A DNA stretch of 64,000 nucleotides from Gammaproteobacteria bacterium. Lineage in GTDB: Bacteria; Pseudomonadota; Gammaproteobacteria; SZUA-140. Position numbers and translations under genes: made by a program. Where the stretch lies: assembly GCA_016716465.1 (NCBI GenBank), contig JADJWH010000001.1:1116001-1180000 (forward strand), read 5' to 3'. Below, in pieces: positions 41,000 through 49,894 of the stretch (the first letter of the stretch is position 1; each line of letters starts with the position of its first letter). Under the pieces are notes generated by a model. It did no database searches and was not told the origin of the DNA. It was given only the letters and a program-made list of their open reading frames with translations.

Positions 41000-41269
41000 T
41001 CATCCGATCAGCGACGGGATGCTGCGGATCAGCTCCTCGGTATAGTTGATCAGCGAGCGCAGGATCCAGGGGCCGGCGGCGACCATCACCCCCAGCACCA
41101 CGAACAGCTTGGGGATGAAACTCAGCGTCTGCTCGTTGATCTGGGTGGCGGCCTGGAACATGCTGACCAGCAGGCCGATGCCGAGCGCGGGCAGCAGCAG
41201 CACCGCGAGTATCAGCAGGGTGACATAGAGCGCATTCTGGCCGAGGGTGACGACGGATTCCGGGGTCAT
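41000..41269 (-). CDS. fliQ: flagellar export apparatus protein FliQ
   Basis: Two-helix export-core subunit of 89 aa (MTPESVVTLGQNALYVTLLI start). The two hydrophobic hairpin halves flank the conserved LLVSMFQAATQINEQTLSFIPK loop. It sits between fliP and fliR as in the normal fliLMNOPQR order. The length equals the family norm. Confidence 0.95.
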   Translation of the reverse strand: MTPESVVTLGQNALYVTLLILAVLLLPALGIGLLVSMFQAATQINEQTLSFIPKLFVVLGVMVAAGPWILRSLINYTEELIRSIPSLIG

Positions 41270-41303
41270 GGCGTATCTCCTGTGCGAATCGGCCCGATGC
41301 GGT

Positions 41304-42044
41304 TCAGGTGGAAAAGCTCGCGGCCAGGGTGCCGAGGATCAGCGCCCAGCCGTCCACCAGCACGAACAGCATGATCTTGAACGGCAACGATATGATCAGC
41401 GGCGACAGCATCATCATGCCCATCGACATCAGGACGCTCGCCACCACCAGATCGATGATCAGGAACGGGATGAAGATGATGAACCCGATCTGGAACGCGG
41501 TCTTCAGCTCGCTGGTCAGGAAGGCCGGCATCAGCAGCGTGAACGGCACCTGCTCGCGCGACTCCACCGCCGGGGTCCCGGAGATCTCGGCGAACAGGCT
41601 CAGGTCCGAATCGCGCGTCTGCGCCAGCATGAACTTCTTCATCGGCGCGCTGCCGCGCTCGAGCGCCTCCTGCATCGTCACCTTCTCCTCGGTGTACGGC
41701 AGCACGGCGTCGTTGTAGACGTCGGTGAACACCGGCATCATGATGAACACCGTCAGGAAGAGCGCCAGCCCGATCAGCGTCTGGGTGGTCGGCGTCGAGG
41801 CCGTGCCGAGCGCCTGGCGCAGGATCGCGAGCACGATGATGATGCGCGTGAACGAGGTCATCATCATGAGGGCCGCCGGCAGCAGCGACATCACGGTCAT
41901 CAGCGCCAGGATCTGCAGGCTGAGACTGTAGGTCTTGCCGCCGTCGGGGGCCGTCGTCACGGTGACCGCCGCCAGACCGGAATCGGCGAGGGCGGCCGCA
42001 CAGGGAACCAGCGCGGCGATAAGGACGAGAATGAGCCTGATCAT
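41304..42044 (-). CDS. fliP: flagellar export apparatus protein FliP
   Basis: Export-core subunit that assembles with FliQ and FliR, 246 aa. A cleavable signal-like N-terminus (MIRLILVLIAALVPCAAALA) precedes four membrane helices. The signatures LALMTVMSLLPAALMMMTSFTRIIIVLAILRQALG and VLLMSMGMMMLSP-like SVLMSMGMMMLSPLIISLPF are clear. It overlaps fliO by 4 nt. Confidence 0.96.
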   Translation of the reverse strand: MIRLILVLIAALVPCAAALADSGLAAVTVTTAPDGGKTYSLSLQILALMTVMSLLPAALMMMTSFTRIIIVLAILRQALGTASTPTTQTLIGLALFLTVFIMMPVFTDVYNDAVLPYTEEKVTMQEALERGSAPMKKFMLAQTRDSDLSLFAEISGTPAVESREQVPFTLLMPAFLTSELKTAFQIGFIIFIPFLIIDLVVASVLMSMGMMMLSPLIISLPFKIMLFVLVDGWALILGTLAASFST

Positions 42045-42517
42045 GACGGCGAAATTCTCTTTCTGAGTTCCTGATTGAAACGTCCGAGGAAACTGGCGGG
42101 CGGCGCGCCGCTGACGGAATCTTCCGCCCCTGGCTCGGGCGCCGGCTCCAGCACGTGCAGCGTCCTGATGCAGCCCGGTGCGACTCCGACCAGCAGGCGG
42201 TCAGTGCCGGCCTGGACGATCACGATGCGCTCGCGCTGGCCGAGGTTGATGCCGCCAACCACCCTCAGCTGACCGTGCGAGACCCCCTGCACGCGACCGT
42301 AACGCCGCAGCACCCACGCACCCGCGAAGATCAGCGCCAGCACGGCGCCGAGGCCGGTGATCATCTGCAACACGCTCGCGAACGAGACTGCGCTCTTGTG
42401 GGCGAGGGCGGGATCCGCACCCTGAGCCAGGGCTGCCACGGGAAACACCAGCAGCGGCAGGCAACCGCAGGCGGCGCGCGCGAAGGCAAGTACCGGGAGA
42501 TTTCTCGGCATCAACAT
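42041..42517 (-). CDS. fliO: flagellar biosynthetic protein FliO
   Basis: Helper for assembly of the FliP ring, 158 aa. It has a signal-like start, one strong membrane helix (about 46-68, VLQMITGLGAVLALIFAGAW) and the family motif GQLRVVGGINLGQRERIVIVQAGTDRLLVGVAPG. A variable tail rich in P, E and G follows. FliO is the least conserved of this operon, but both position and motif fit. It overlaps fliP by 4 nt. Confidence 0.92.
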   Translation of the reverse strand: MLMPRNLPVLAFARAACGCLPLLVFPVAALAQGADPALAHKSAVSFASVLQMITGLGAVLALIFAGAWVLRRYGRVQGVSHGQLRVVGGINLGQRERIVIVQAGTDRLLVGVAPGCIRTLHVLEPAPEPGAEDSVSGAPPASFLGRFNQELRKRISPS

Positions 42518-42531
42518 GCTCCGACGCTGAA

Positions 42532-42921
42532 CTATTTCAGTTTCTTGACGCGCTCGGTCGCGCTGATGATGTCGGTGAGGCGGATGCCGAATTTCTCGTT
42601 CACCACCACCACCTCGCCGTGCGCGACCAGCGTGCCGTTCACCGTGACGTCCATCGGCTCGCCCGCGAGGCGGTCCAGCTCGACGACGGACCCCTGGTTC
42701 AGCTTAAGCAGGTTGCTGATCGATATCTTGGTACGGCCGATCTCGACCGCCACCGTGACCGGAATGTCCAGGATCATGTCCAGGCTCTTGTCGCCCATGG
42801 TGGATCCGGACGAATCGTCCTGCAGATTCTGGAAGCTGGCGCGTGCGTAGTCCTCGCCCTGCGCCATGGCGGCCCCGGCACCCGCCGCGTCGCTCATCGT
42901 TTTCGTTGCATCATTCATCAC
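42532..42921 (-). CDS. fliN: flagellar motor switch protein FliN
   Basis: C-ring component of 129 aa. The C-terminal SpoA domain (about 53-127) has ILDIPVTVAVEIGRTKISIS, LLKLNQGSVVELDRLAGEPM and VNGTLVAHGEVVVVNEKFGIRLTDI. The N-terminal extension is acidic and short. It overlaps fliM by 4 nt. Confidence 0.96.
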   Translation of the reverse strand: MMNDATKTMSDAAGAGAAMAQGEDYARASFQNLQDDSSGSTMGDKSLDMILDIPVTVAVEIGRTKISISNLLKLNQGSVVELDRLAGEPMDVTVNGTLVAHGEVVVVNEKFGIRLTDIISATERVKKLK

Positions 42922-43931
42922 GCGACTCCTGTGATTGTCATTAGTTGCCTGCCGCGCTGGTGCTGCACCAGCTCAGTTACCTTGATGGCGTTCCTGCCGT
43001 CGGCGCTGCCGAAGACGCCGCGGAACACCGGAATATCGTCGACCACCGCGGTAATGGCGTCCGGGATCTCGATCGGGATGATGTCGCCGACCTGAAGACT
43101 GCTCAGCTGGCGCATGCTGATGCTGGCCTCCGTCAATGTGCTGGTCAGTTCCACCTCGGCGTGCATCAGCTCGTTGCGCAGGGACATGGTCCAGCGTTCG
43201 TCGCTCTCGACGAGGTCGCTCTGGACGCCGGACTCGAGCAGATCCCGGATCGGCTCGATCATGGCGTATGGCAGGGTGAAATGGATGTCCCCGCCGCCGC
43301 CCTCGAACTCGATGTGGAAACTGGAAACCACGACGACCTCGCTCGGGCTGACGATATTGGCGAAATTCGGATTGATCTCGGTGCTGACGAACTCGACATC
43401 GATCCCGACGACGGGATTCCAGGCCTCCTTGATATTGAGGAAGGCCATGTCAAGGATGATCTTGATGATGCGCTGTTCCGTGGGGGTGAATTCACGACCC
43501 TCGATCTTGGTGTTGAAACGGCCGCGCCCGCCGAAGAAATTGTCCACGAAGCTGAACACCAGCTTGGGATCGATCACCAGCAGGCCCATCCCCTTGAGCG
43601 GCGACACGCGGATGACGTTCAGGCTCGCCGGCATGAACAGGCTGTGGACGTACTCGTTGAACTTGACCATCTGCACGTTGCCGACCGCGATTTCGGCGCT
43701 GCGGCGCAGCAGATTGAAAAAGCTGATGCGCAGATGACGCGCCATGCGCTCGTTGATCATCTCCAGCGTGGGCAGCCGCCCGCGCACGATGCGGTCCTGG
43801 CTGGTGAAGTCGTAGTCGGCGACGTCGCCGGCCATGACCGGCTGATCGGATTCGGACTCGACCTCTCCCGTGGTGACGCCGTTGAGCAGCGCGTCGATCT
43901 CGTCCTGGCTCAGGATGTCATTGACTGCCAT
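42918..43931 (-). CDS. fliM: flagellar motor switch protein FliM
   Basis: C-ring protein that binds CheY-P and sets rotation, 337 aa. The N-terminal CheY-binding peptide is present (NDILSQDEIDALLNGV). The middle domain has PTLEMINERMARHLRISFFNLLRRSAEI and the GGxG motif FFGGRGRFNTKIEGREFTPTE. A SpoA domain ends the protein. That the CheY-binding peptide is intact shows a chemotaxis system exists elsewhere in the genome. Confidence 0.97.
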   Translation of the reverse strand: MAVNDILSQDEIDALLNGVTTGEVESESDQPVMAGDVADYDFTSQDRIVRGRLPTLEMINERMARHLRISFFNLLRRSAEIAVGNVQMVKFNEYVHSLFMPASLNVIRVSPLKGMGLLVIDPKLVFSFVDNFFGGRGRFNTKIEGREFTPTEQRIIKIILDMAFLNIKEAWNPVVGIDVEFVSTEINPNFANIVSPSEVVVVSSFHIEFEGGGGDIHFTLPYAMIEPIRDLLESGVQSDLVESDERWTMSLRNELMHAEVELTSTLTEASISMRQLSSLQVGDIIPIEIPDAITAVVDDIPVFRGVFGSADGRNAIKVTELVQHQRGRQLMTITGVA

Positions 43932-43937
43932 GGCGGC

Positions 43938-44540
43938 TCACTGCATCACGAAGCTGGTGAAGTAGACGGCTTCCGCCCCGGTGTTGCCCGTTTCCTCCTT
44001 GAGGATGGTCTGGACCTCGACCAGGGCCTTGTCGCGGATCGCCTGTTTACCCTCGGCCGTGGTGAGCGAGGCGTAATCCAGGTTGCTGAACATCATCACG
44101 AGATTGTTCCGGATCTGCGGCAGATGCGTCTTGATGGCGTCCGCGACGACCTGATCGCGGGTCATCGCCTCGATCTTGACCTGCAGGTAGCGGATCTGGA
44201 CCCCCTCGATGAAGTTGACCACGAACGGATCGCCCAGCTCGACATAGATGGGTGGCGCCTTGGGCTCCTTCGCGGACTTCTTGTCCTTGGACTTCTTCGA
44301 TTTCTCCTTGGGCGCCGCCTCGGCCGGGGCATCGCCACCGTCTTCGGCAGCAGCCACTTCATCGCCGGCCTTATGGCTAAGGGCCCCGGTCAGCAGCAGC
44401 GTGGCGCCCACGCTCGTCCCGATGAGGAGGATCACGGAGACAACGATCAGGAGGATCTTGAGGACCCCGCCCGATTTCTTCTTCGGCTTGGGTGTTTCGT
44501 TGTCTTCGTCTTCGTTGATCTCTTCGTCTTTTCTCGCCAT
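43938..44540 (-). CDS. fliL: flagellar basal-body protein FliL
   Basis: Stator-supporting membrane protein, 200 aa. A charged N-terminus (MARKDEEINEDEDNETPKPK) precedes one membrane helix (about 27-49) and a K/A/E-rich linker with repeated KSKKSKDKKS. The periplasmic domain (VELGDPFVVNFIEGVQIRYLQVKIEAM) ends the protein. I chose ATG 44540 with GGGAAGGGAA just upstream; a longer frame to 44597 would run over the -12 region of the sigma-54 promoter. First gene of fliLMNOPQR-flhB. Confidence 0.94.
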   Translation of the reverse strand: MARKDEEINEDEDNETPKPKKKSGGVLKILLIVVSVILLIGTSVGATLLLTGALSHKAGDEVAAAEDGGDAPAEAAPKEKSKKSKDKKSAKEPKAPPIYVELGDPFVVNFIEGVQIRYLQVKIEAMTRDQVVADAIKTHLPQIRNNLVMMFSNLDYASLTTAEGKQAIRDKALVEVQTILKEETGNTGAEAVYFTSFVMQ

Positions 44541-44592
44541 CTCGTTCCCTTCCCTTGTGCACGGAGTTCGTAATAACGTCCTGCCCAGATTT

Positions 44593-44608
44593 AGCAAGAC
44601 ATGTGCCA
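44593..44608 (-). promoter_or_regulatory. sigma-54 promoter for the fliL operon
   Basis: On the minus strand TGGCAC-ATGTC-TTGCT matches the sigma-54 consensus TGGCAC-N5-TTGCW at every fixed base, with GG-N10-GC spacing. Transcription should start near 44582, about 40 nt before fliL. The AT-rich flank at 44625-44650 could hold an activator site for FleQ or FleR. Confidence 0.85.
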
Positions 44609-44816
44609 GCGGAAGAGAAAAATTATTATTTAATAATTACAACATGTTGTGTCGCGCTCTCGCGAGGATGACGGCATCTTGACGTCGATGCCTTCCTCCC
44701 GGGACAGGGATGGCGGAAATGCGATGGCGAGCGTGCCCTGTGCCGGCGGGCCGGAAACCGGCGCGGCGGTACCGCCCGACGAACGGGAAAGACGGCGTGT
44801 GGTCGCGAAAGCGGGA

Positions 44817-46304
44817 TCAGGCGTACAGATCGACGAGTCCGCGAATCTCGCGCGGCCGGTCCGCGCCGGGGCCCGCCGCGTCATCGGCCGGACCGGACTC
44901 GGCACGCGCCACGGACTCGGCCCCGGGCTGGCGCGCCGATGAACGGCCGCCATCGGACAAGGAGTGCTGGGAGACGTCTACGTTGACGGCGCCGAATCCC
45001 TGTTCGCTCATCAGGTCACGCAGCCGCGGCAGGCTGTCCTGCAGGGACTCGCGCACCAGCGCGTGCTGGCTCGACAGCGTCACGTTCATCTGGCGATCGG
45101 AATCGACGCTGACGCGTATCTCGAGCGGGCCCAGTTGCGGCGGATTGATCTTCAGTTCCGCGCTCTGGATCTGGTTGCCGAGCGCCCAGCGGATGCGCTG
45201 GCCGAGTTCATCGCTCCATTCCGGATGGCGCAACGGCGTTTGCAGGGCGGGGCCCGGCACCGGGACGTCTCCCCGGGGCTGGGCGGCCGCGCCGGCCTGG
45301 GCATAGGTCAACGCGGCGGCATTCGCCGGCACGCCGCCTTCGGGATCGCGCAACAAGGCATGGACGGCCTCGCCGCGAAGCGGATTTGCGCCGTCATTCG
45401 CGCCGAGGCGCGCCAGCAGCTCCTGCAGACGCGCACCGACGTCCGGCGTCGAGGCCGGCGCCGGCGCCGTCGCTTCCGGTCCCGTGGGTACGGATACGGA
45501 TCCAGGCGCGGCCGGGGGCATGGGGGATGGCGAGGACGCGGCCGTCACGGCGCCGCCGTTGGTCGATGATGAACTCGGACCCGGTGCGGGCGTGGCTGCA
45601 TGCGTGGATCGTGGCGCGGGTACCGCGGGGTTCGGCACGGGGATGCGTACGGGTTCCGCAGCGTCGGCATCACCTTCCGCCTCCACGACGGTCTCGCCGG
45701 TGGTCTGGACGGCGGCGGGCGCCGGGACGGTGATCGGTGCAGCGACGATGACCGGGGCTGCGGTAACGGGAGGTTCGTGTGCCGCGGCCGGCGCTTGCCC
45801 GGCCTCCGGTATCACAACCGGCGGGTCCGGCGGTAGCACAGGCGCAGCGCCTGCGCACGGATCGAGATCATCGCCGGCGTCATCCGGCTCAACCCCCGTA
45901 GTGAACTCCAGCCGATCGGCAACCGATGTCTCCGCCGGCTGCACCGGCAAGGTCTTGCCGTCCTGCGGCAAGAATGCCGCGGGTGAGCCGGGATTCGATG
46001 GTGCGGAAACCGGCACAAACTCCGCACAGACCTCACCTTCCGGCTCCGCCTGAACATCTCCGGCGATGGACGGATCCGGCGGAAGCACGGGTGTAGGGAG
46101 CGCATCCTGAGACGTCACACCCGGCGCGGCGACACCTTGGGGACGCGGCGCGGCAAGGAGAAAATTCATCAGGGAATCAAACGAATCGGTCTCAGCGGAG
46201 GACATCGCCGGCAATGTGCCATCGTCGGCAACTACGGCCTGGCCCGCCGGGCCCGGGACACCGGGCAAAATAGGAATACCCACGCCTGCAGTGCTTACCG
46301 CCAT
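44817..46304 (-). CDS. fliK: flagellar hook-length control protein FliK
   Basis: Molecular ruler for hook length, 495 aa. The first 350 residues are low-complexity, rich in A, P, G and V. The conserved C-terminal Flg_hook domain is visible in WALGNQIQSAELKINPPQLG, PLEIRVSVDSDRQMNVTLSSQHALVRESLQDSLPRL and FGAVNVDVSQHSL. The start MAVSTAGVGIPILPG at 46304 has GGGGAAG upstream; a longer frame reaches 46361. fliJ lies 87 nt upstream. Confidence 0.9.
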   Translation of the reverse strand: MAVSTAGVGIPILPGVPGPAGQAVVADDGTLPAMSSAETDSFDSLMNFLLAAPRPQGVAAPGVTSQDALPTPVLPPDPSIAGDVQAEPEGEVCAEFVPVSAPSNPGSPAAFLPQDGKTLPVQPAETSVADRLEFTTGVEPDDAGDDLDPCAGAAPVLPPDPPVVIPEAGQAPAAAHEPPVTAAPVIVAAPITVPAPAAVQTTGETVVEAEGDADAAEPVRIPVPNPAVPAPRSTHAATPAPGPSSSSTNGGAVTAASSPSPMPPAAPGSVSVPTGPEATAPAPASTPDVGARLQELLARLGANDGANPLRGEAVHALLRDPEGGVPANAAALTYAQAGAAAQPRGDVPVPGPALQTPLRHPEWSDELGQRIRWALGNQIQSAELKINPPQLGPLEIRVSVDSDRQMNVTLSSQHALVRESLQDSLPRLRDLMSEQGFGAVNVDVSQHSLSDGGRSSARQPGAESVARAESGPADDAAGPGADRPREIRGLVDLYA

Positions 46305-46391
46305 GACTTCCCCGCTCCCCGTGATCGTTGCCGTCGGTCGTATCCGCCAGGCAAAATGCAAGTCCCACGCCAGCCGAAACCGGCGCTGATA

Positions 46392-46838
46392 TTATTCCTC
46401 GCCGCCGAAACCCGGGCGGGCACGCTGTGCGCGATCGTCGCTCTCGCGCTGTTCGCGCCGCTGCACGCGCGAGACCTCCTCGCGCTGGAAGCGGTCGATG
46501 ACCTTGTCGAGTGCGCGCCGCTTGGAGCTTACCTCGTTCCAGTAGCGGTTGTGCTGGTCCAGTTCGCGCCGGCATTCCTCCAGCAGCTTTTTCTGCTGCT
46601 GGATCGCCGCATCGAGGCGCTCGGTGAAACGCCTGTACTCCTTGAAGCGCTCAATGGTGGCGCCGCCACCTTCCGTCTGGAAGCGCTGTTGATACTCGCG
46701 CAGGAATTTCTCGAGGTCGGCCAGGCGGCGCTCCTGGGACAGATAACGGTTGCGCGACTCGCCCAGCACGCGCGTCGCCTGGATCTCCTTGTCCCGCTGC
46801 AGCCCGGCGATGGGTTCCAGCCGTTCCGATCTCGTCAT
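46392..46838 (-). CDS. fliJ: flagellar protein FliJ
   Basis: Coiled-coil export chaperone-like protein of 148 aa that interacts with FliI and FlhA. The sequence is almost entirely charged helix with heptad-like spacing (RSERLEPIAGLQRDKEIQATR, then IQQQKKLLEECRRELDQHNRYWNEV). GGAG lies 8 nt before ATG 46838; the frame is open to 46853. Position behind fliI confirms the call. Confidence 0.93.
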   Translation of the reverse strand: MTRSERLEPIAGLQRDKEIQATRVLGESRNRYLSQERRLADLEKFLREYQQRFQTEGGGATIERFKEYRRFTERLDAAIQQQKKLLEECRRELDQHNRYWNEVSSKRRALDKVIDRFQREEVSRVQRREQRESDDRAQRARPGFGGEE

Positions 46839-46871
46839 GATGTCATCTCCCACCCGGATTTCGACAGTACG

Positions 46872-48245
46872 TTATTTCTTCGCCTTCTGCGGCACGTTTC
46901 CGCCCAGCAGTTCGCCCAGGCCGCGCAAACCGTCGCGGAAGGTGACGCGCTCGTTCAGGCCCTGCTGGAGGAACTGCGTCAGGCGCGGATGGTAATCGAC
47001 GGCCTCGTCCACCCTGGGGTCGCTGCCCTTGGCGTAGGCGCCGACGCTGATCAGGTCACGATTGCGGCGATAGGTCGAATAGAGCTGCTTGAAACGTATG
47101 GCCTGGCGCTGGTGTTCGGGACTGACGATCTCGCTCATCACGCGGCTTACCGAAGCCTCGATGTCGATCGCCGGATAATGGCCCGCGTCCGCCAGTTCAC
47201 GGTTGAGCACGATGTGGCCGTCGAGGATCGCGCGCGCGGCGTCGGCGATCGGATCCTGCTGGTCATCGCCCTCCGCCAGCACGGTATACAGCGCGGTGAT
47301 CGAACCGTTGCCGTCGCCGTTGCCCGCGCGCTCGACCAGCTGCGGCAGCTTGGCGAACACCGAGGGCGGATAGCCGCGCGTGGCCGGCGGTTCGCCGATG
47401 GCGAGGGCGATCTCGCGCTGCGCCTGGGCATAGCGCGTCAGCGAATCCATCAGCAGGAGCACCTTGAGCCCCTTGTCACGGAAATACTCCGCGATGCTGG
47501 TCGCGAGCATGGCGCCGTGCAGGCGCAGCATGGGCGGTGTATCGGCCGGTGTCGCCACCACCACCGCGCGCGCCATCCCGTGCGTACCCAGGATACGGTT
47601 GGTGAATTCCTTCACCTCGCGGCCGCGTTCGCCGATCATGCCGACGACGGTCACATCGGCGTCGGTGTAGCGCGTCATCATGCCGAGCAGGACGCTCTTG
47701 CCCACGCCGCTGCCGGCAAACAGGCCCAGGCGCTGGCCGCGGCCGATGGTCAGCAGGCTGTTGATGGCGCGCACGCCGACATCGAGCGGTTCGCTGATGA
47801 CGCGGCGCTGCAGGGGATTGATCGGCCGGCCGAGCAGGGGATAGGTGGTCTCGCTGCGTACCGGACCGCGCCCATCGAGCGGCTTTCCCGTGCCGTCGAG
47901 CACCCGGCCGAGCAGGCCGTCGCCGACCGCCGCCTCGTAGATCCGGCCGGTGGGAATGACGCGCGCATTCGGCACCAGGCCGCGAATCTCGCCGCTCGGC
48001 ATCAGGAAGGTCCTGTCGCCCGCGAAGCCCACCACCTCGGCCTCGAGCGGATGACCCGAGGGGTTGTCGATCAGACAGCGGTCACCGATCGCCGCCTGGC
48101 AACCGACCGCTTCCAGCGTCAGTCCGACCATGCGTGTAATCTTGCCCTCCACCACCAGCGGAGGCGCGTTCTTCAGTACCGCGCCACGCTCGGCGAGGCG
48201 CCGGCGCCATACCGGCGCGCGATCGAGCTCAGACAACACCGGCAT
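46872..48245 (-). CDS. fliI: flagellum-specific ATPase FliI
   Basis: F1-beta-like ATPase of the flagellar type III export apparatus, 457 aa. Walker A is AGSGVGKS at 177-184 (LGLFAGSGVGKSVLLGMM) and LLMDSLTRYAQAQREIALAIGEPPATRGYPPSVF is the conserved catalytic segment. The true start is MPVLSELDRAPVWRRRL at 48245, overlapping the fliH stop by 17 nt; upstream frame is fliH in another phase. Confidence 0.96.
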   Translation of the reverse strand: MPVLSELDRAPVWRRRLAERGAVLKNAPPLVVEGKITRMVGLTLEAVGCQAAIGDRCLIDNPSGHPLEAEVVGFAGDRTFLMPSGEIRGLVPNARVIPTGRIYEAAVGDGLLGRVLDGTGKPLDGRGPVRSETTYPLLGRPINPLQRRVISEPLDVGVRAINSLLTIGRGQRLGLFAGSGVGKSVLLGMMTRYTDADVTVVGMIGERGREVKEFTNRILGTHGMARAVVVATPADTPPMLRLHGAMLATSIAEYFRDKGLKVLLLMDSLTRYAQAQREIALAIGEPPATRGYPPSVFAKLPQLVERAGNGDGNGSITALYTVLAEGDDQQDPIADAARAILDGHIVLNRELADAGHYPAIDIEASVSRVMSEIVSPEHQRQAIRFKQLYSTYRRNRDLISVGAYAKGSDPRVDEAVDYHPRLTQFLQQGLNERVTFRDGLRGLGELLGGNVPQKAKK

Positions 48246-48891
48246 CCTCCTGGCGCTCGCCGCCGAGCAGCTCCGCAGCGATCGCCGCGAACTGCCGTTC
48301 CACGCTGGCGTCGACGCGCGAGTTATCGGTCTCCAGCCGGCAGCCGCCGCGCGCGAGCGCCGGATCTTCCAGGATCTTCCAGCCGGATTCCTCGCCCTGC
48401 AAGGCAGCGAGATTCTCGCGCAGGGTCTCCGCGTCGGCCGGGTTGACGAACAGACGGACGTTACGCGAGGCAACCGGCAGTATCGCGGCCGCGCGCTGCA
48501 CCACGGCGACGATCTGGCCGGGATCGGTCTTCAGCTCGCGGCGGATGACGTGGCGGGCGATGGACAGCGCGAGCGTGGTGATCTCTTCCACCACCCCGTC
48601 GTCGAGCTGGTGCAGCGGCCGGGACAGCAGATTCAGTATCCCCTCCAGCCGATCCGCCTTTTCCCTGGCCAGCGCCGCGCCTTTTTCCAGGCCCTCGCGC
48701 TGCCCGAGCGCGAACCCTTCCTCGTAGGCCTGTTGCTGGATCTGTTCCATGCGGGTCGCGGTCAGATGACCGCCATGAGCGACCGGATCGCCGGCCGCCG
48801 CGCCGCCCACCCGCGGCAGTTCCCAGCGCTCGCAGGCATCTGCCGCGGCGCCGCTGATGACCTTAAACGTACTCTTCTCCACCCTTGCCAC
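48229..48891 (-). CDS. fliH: flagellar assembly protein FliH
   Basis: Stator-like regulator of FliI, 220 aa. The N-terminal part is variable, a helical AxxxG-like stretch EQIQQQAYEEGFALGQREGL lies at about 48-68, and the C-terminal domain (IARHVIRRELKTDPGQIVAVVQRAAA, then LEDPALARGGCRLET) matches the FliH/V-ATPase E group. It overlaps fliG by 29 nt and fliI by 17 nt. Confidence 0.93.
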   Translation of the reverse strand: MARVEKSTFKVISGAAADACERWELPRVGGAAAGDPVAHGGHLTATRMEQIQQQAYEEGFALGQREGLEKGAALAREKADRLEGILNLLSRPLHQLDDGVVEEITTLALSIARHVIRRELKTDPGQIVAVVQRAAAILPVASRNVRLFVNPADAETLRENLAALQGEESGWKILEDPALARGGCRLETDNSRVDASVERQFAAIAAELLGGERQEDAGVV

Positions 48892-49879
48892 CCAGTGAGA
48901 TGTCGCCGGACTCGGACAGGCGCCGCGCGATGGCGAGGATCTCCTTCTGCGCCACTTCCACTTCGCTCAGGCGCACCGGCCCCTTCGCCTCCAGATCGTC
49001 GCGCAGCATCTCGCCCGCCCGTTTCGACATGTTCTTGAAGACCTTCTCCTTGAGCGCCTCCTCGGCCCCCTTCAGCGCGATCACCAGCGTCTCGGAGGAC
49101 ACCTCGCGCAGCAGGGACTGGATGCCGCGGTCGTCCAGCGCGGACAGATCGTCGAACACGAACATGAGATCCTGGATCTTGTCGCCCAGCTCCTTGTCGA
49201 ACTCGTTGATCTGATCCATGATCGTCGTCTCCAGCGCGGATTCCATGCTGTTGAGGATGTTGGCGGCGACCTTGATGCCACCGACCGTGGACGACTTGAC
49301 GTTGGAATTGCCGCGGAACTGCTCCTCGATGACCTGATTCAGTTCCTGCAGGGCGGTCGGCTGCAGGCGGTCGAGCACGGCGATCCTGAGCAGGACGTCC
49401 GCGCGGACCTTTTCCGACAACAGCGTCAGCACCTCGGCGGCCTGATCGTTGTCGAGGTAGGACAGCACCACCGCGATGATCTGCGGGTGCTCCATCTTGA
49501 TGACTTCGTAGATCTCGTGGGAGTCCATCCACTTGAGCTGATCGAGCCCGGAGTCCGCCCCCCCGAGCATGACACGATTGATGATGTTCCCGGCCTTGTC
49601 CTGCCCGAGCGCCTTCACCAGCACGGTCTGCAGGTAATCCTGCGCCGCCATGCCGAACGAGGTTTCGTGGCCGACCGACTGCACGAATTCCTTCAGCACC
49701 GTGTTGGCCTGTTCGGTCGAAACCTTGCTCAGATTCGCCATCGCCGAGCTCAGGCGATGGACCTCCTTGGGCCCGATATATTTGAATACCTCGGCGGCGT
49801 TCTGTTCGCCGAGACTCATCAGCAACACGGCCGCCTTCTCGACGCCGCTGATTTCGGATGCCTGTTTCTTATCCGCCAT
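48863..49879 (-). CDS. fliG: flagellar motor switch protein FliG
   Basis: Rotor protein that meets the stator, 338 aa. ARM-type domains run from AAVLLMSLGEQNAAEVFKYI. The EHPQ motif is seen as MEHPQIIAVVLSYLDNDQAA. The C-terminal torque helix carries FVFDDLSALDDRGIQSLLREV with the charged residues needed for torque. The gene starts 15 nt after the fliF stop. Confidence 0.97.
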   Translation of the reverse strand: MADKKQASEISGVEKAAVLLMSLGEQNAAEVFKYIGPKEVHRLSSAMANLSKVSTEQANTVLKEFVQSVGHETSFGMAAQDYLQTVLVKALGQDKAGNIINRVMLGGADSGLDQLKWMDSHEIYEVIKMEHPQIIAVVLSYLDNDQAAEVLTLLSEKVRADVLLRIAVLDRLQPTALQELNQVIEEQFRGNSNVKSSTVGGIKVAANILNSMESALETTIMDQINEFDKELGDKIQDLMFVFDDLSALDDRGIQSLLREVSSETLVIALKGAEEALKEKVFKNMSKRAGEMLRDDLEAKGPVRLSEVEVAQKEILAIARRLSESGDISLGGKGGEEYV

Positions 49880-49894
49880 GGTCCACGCTCCGGA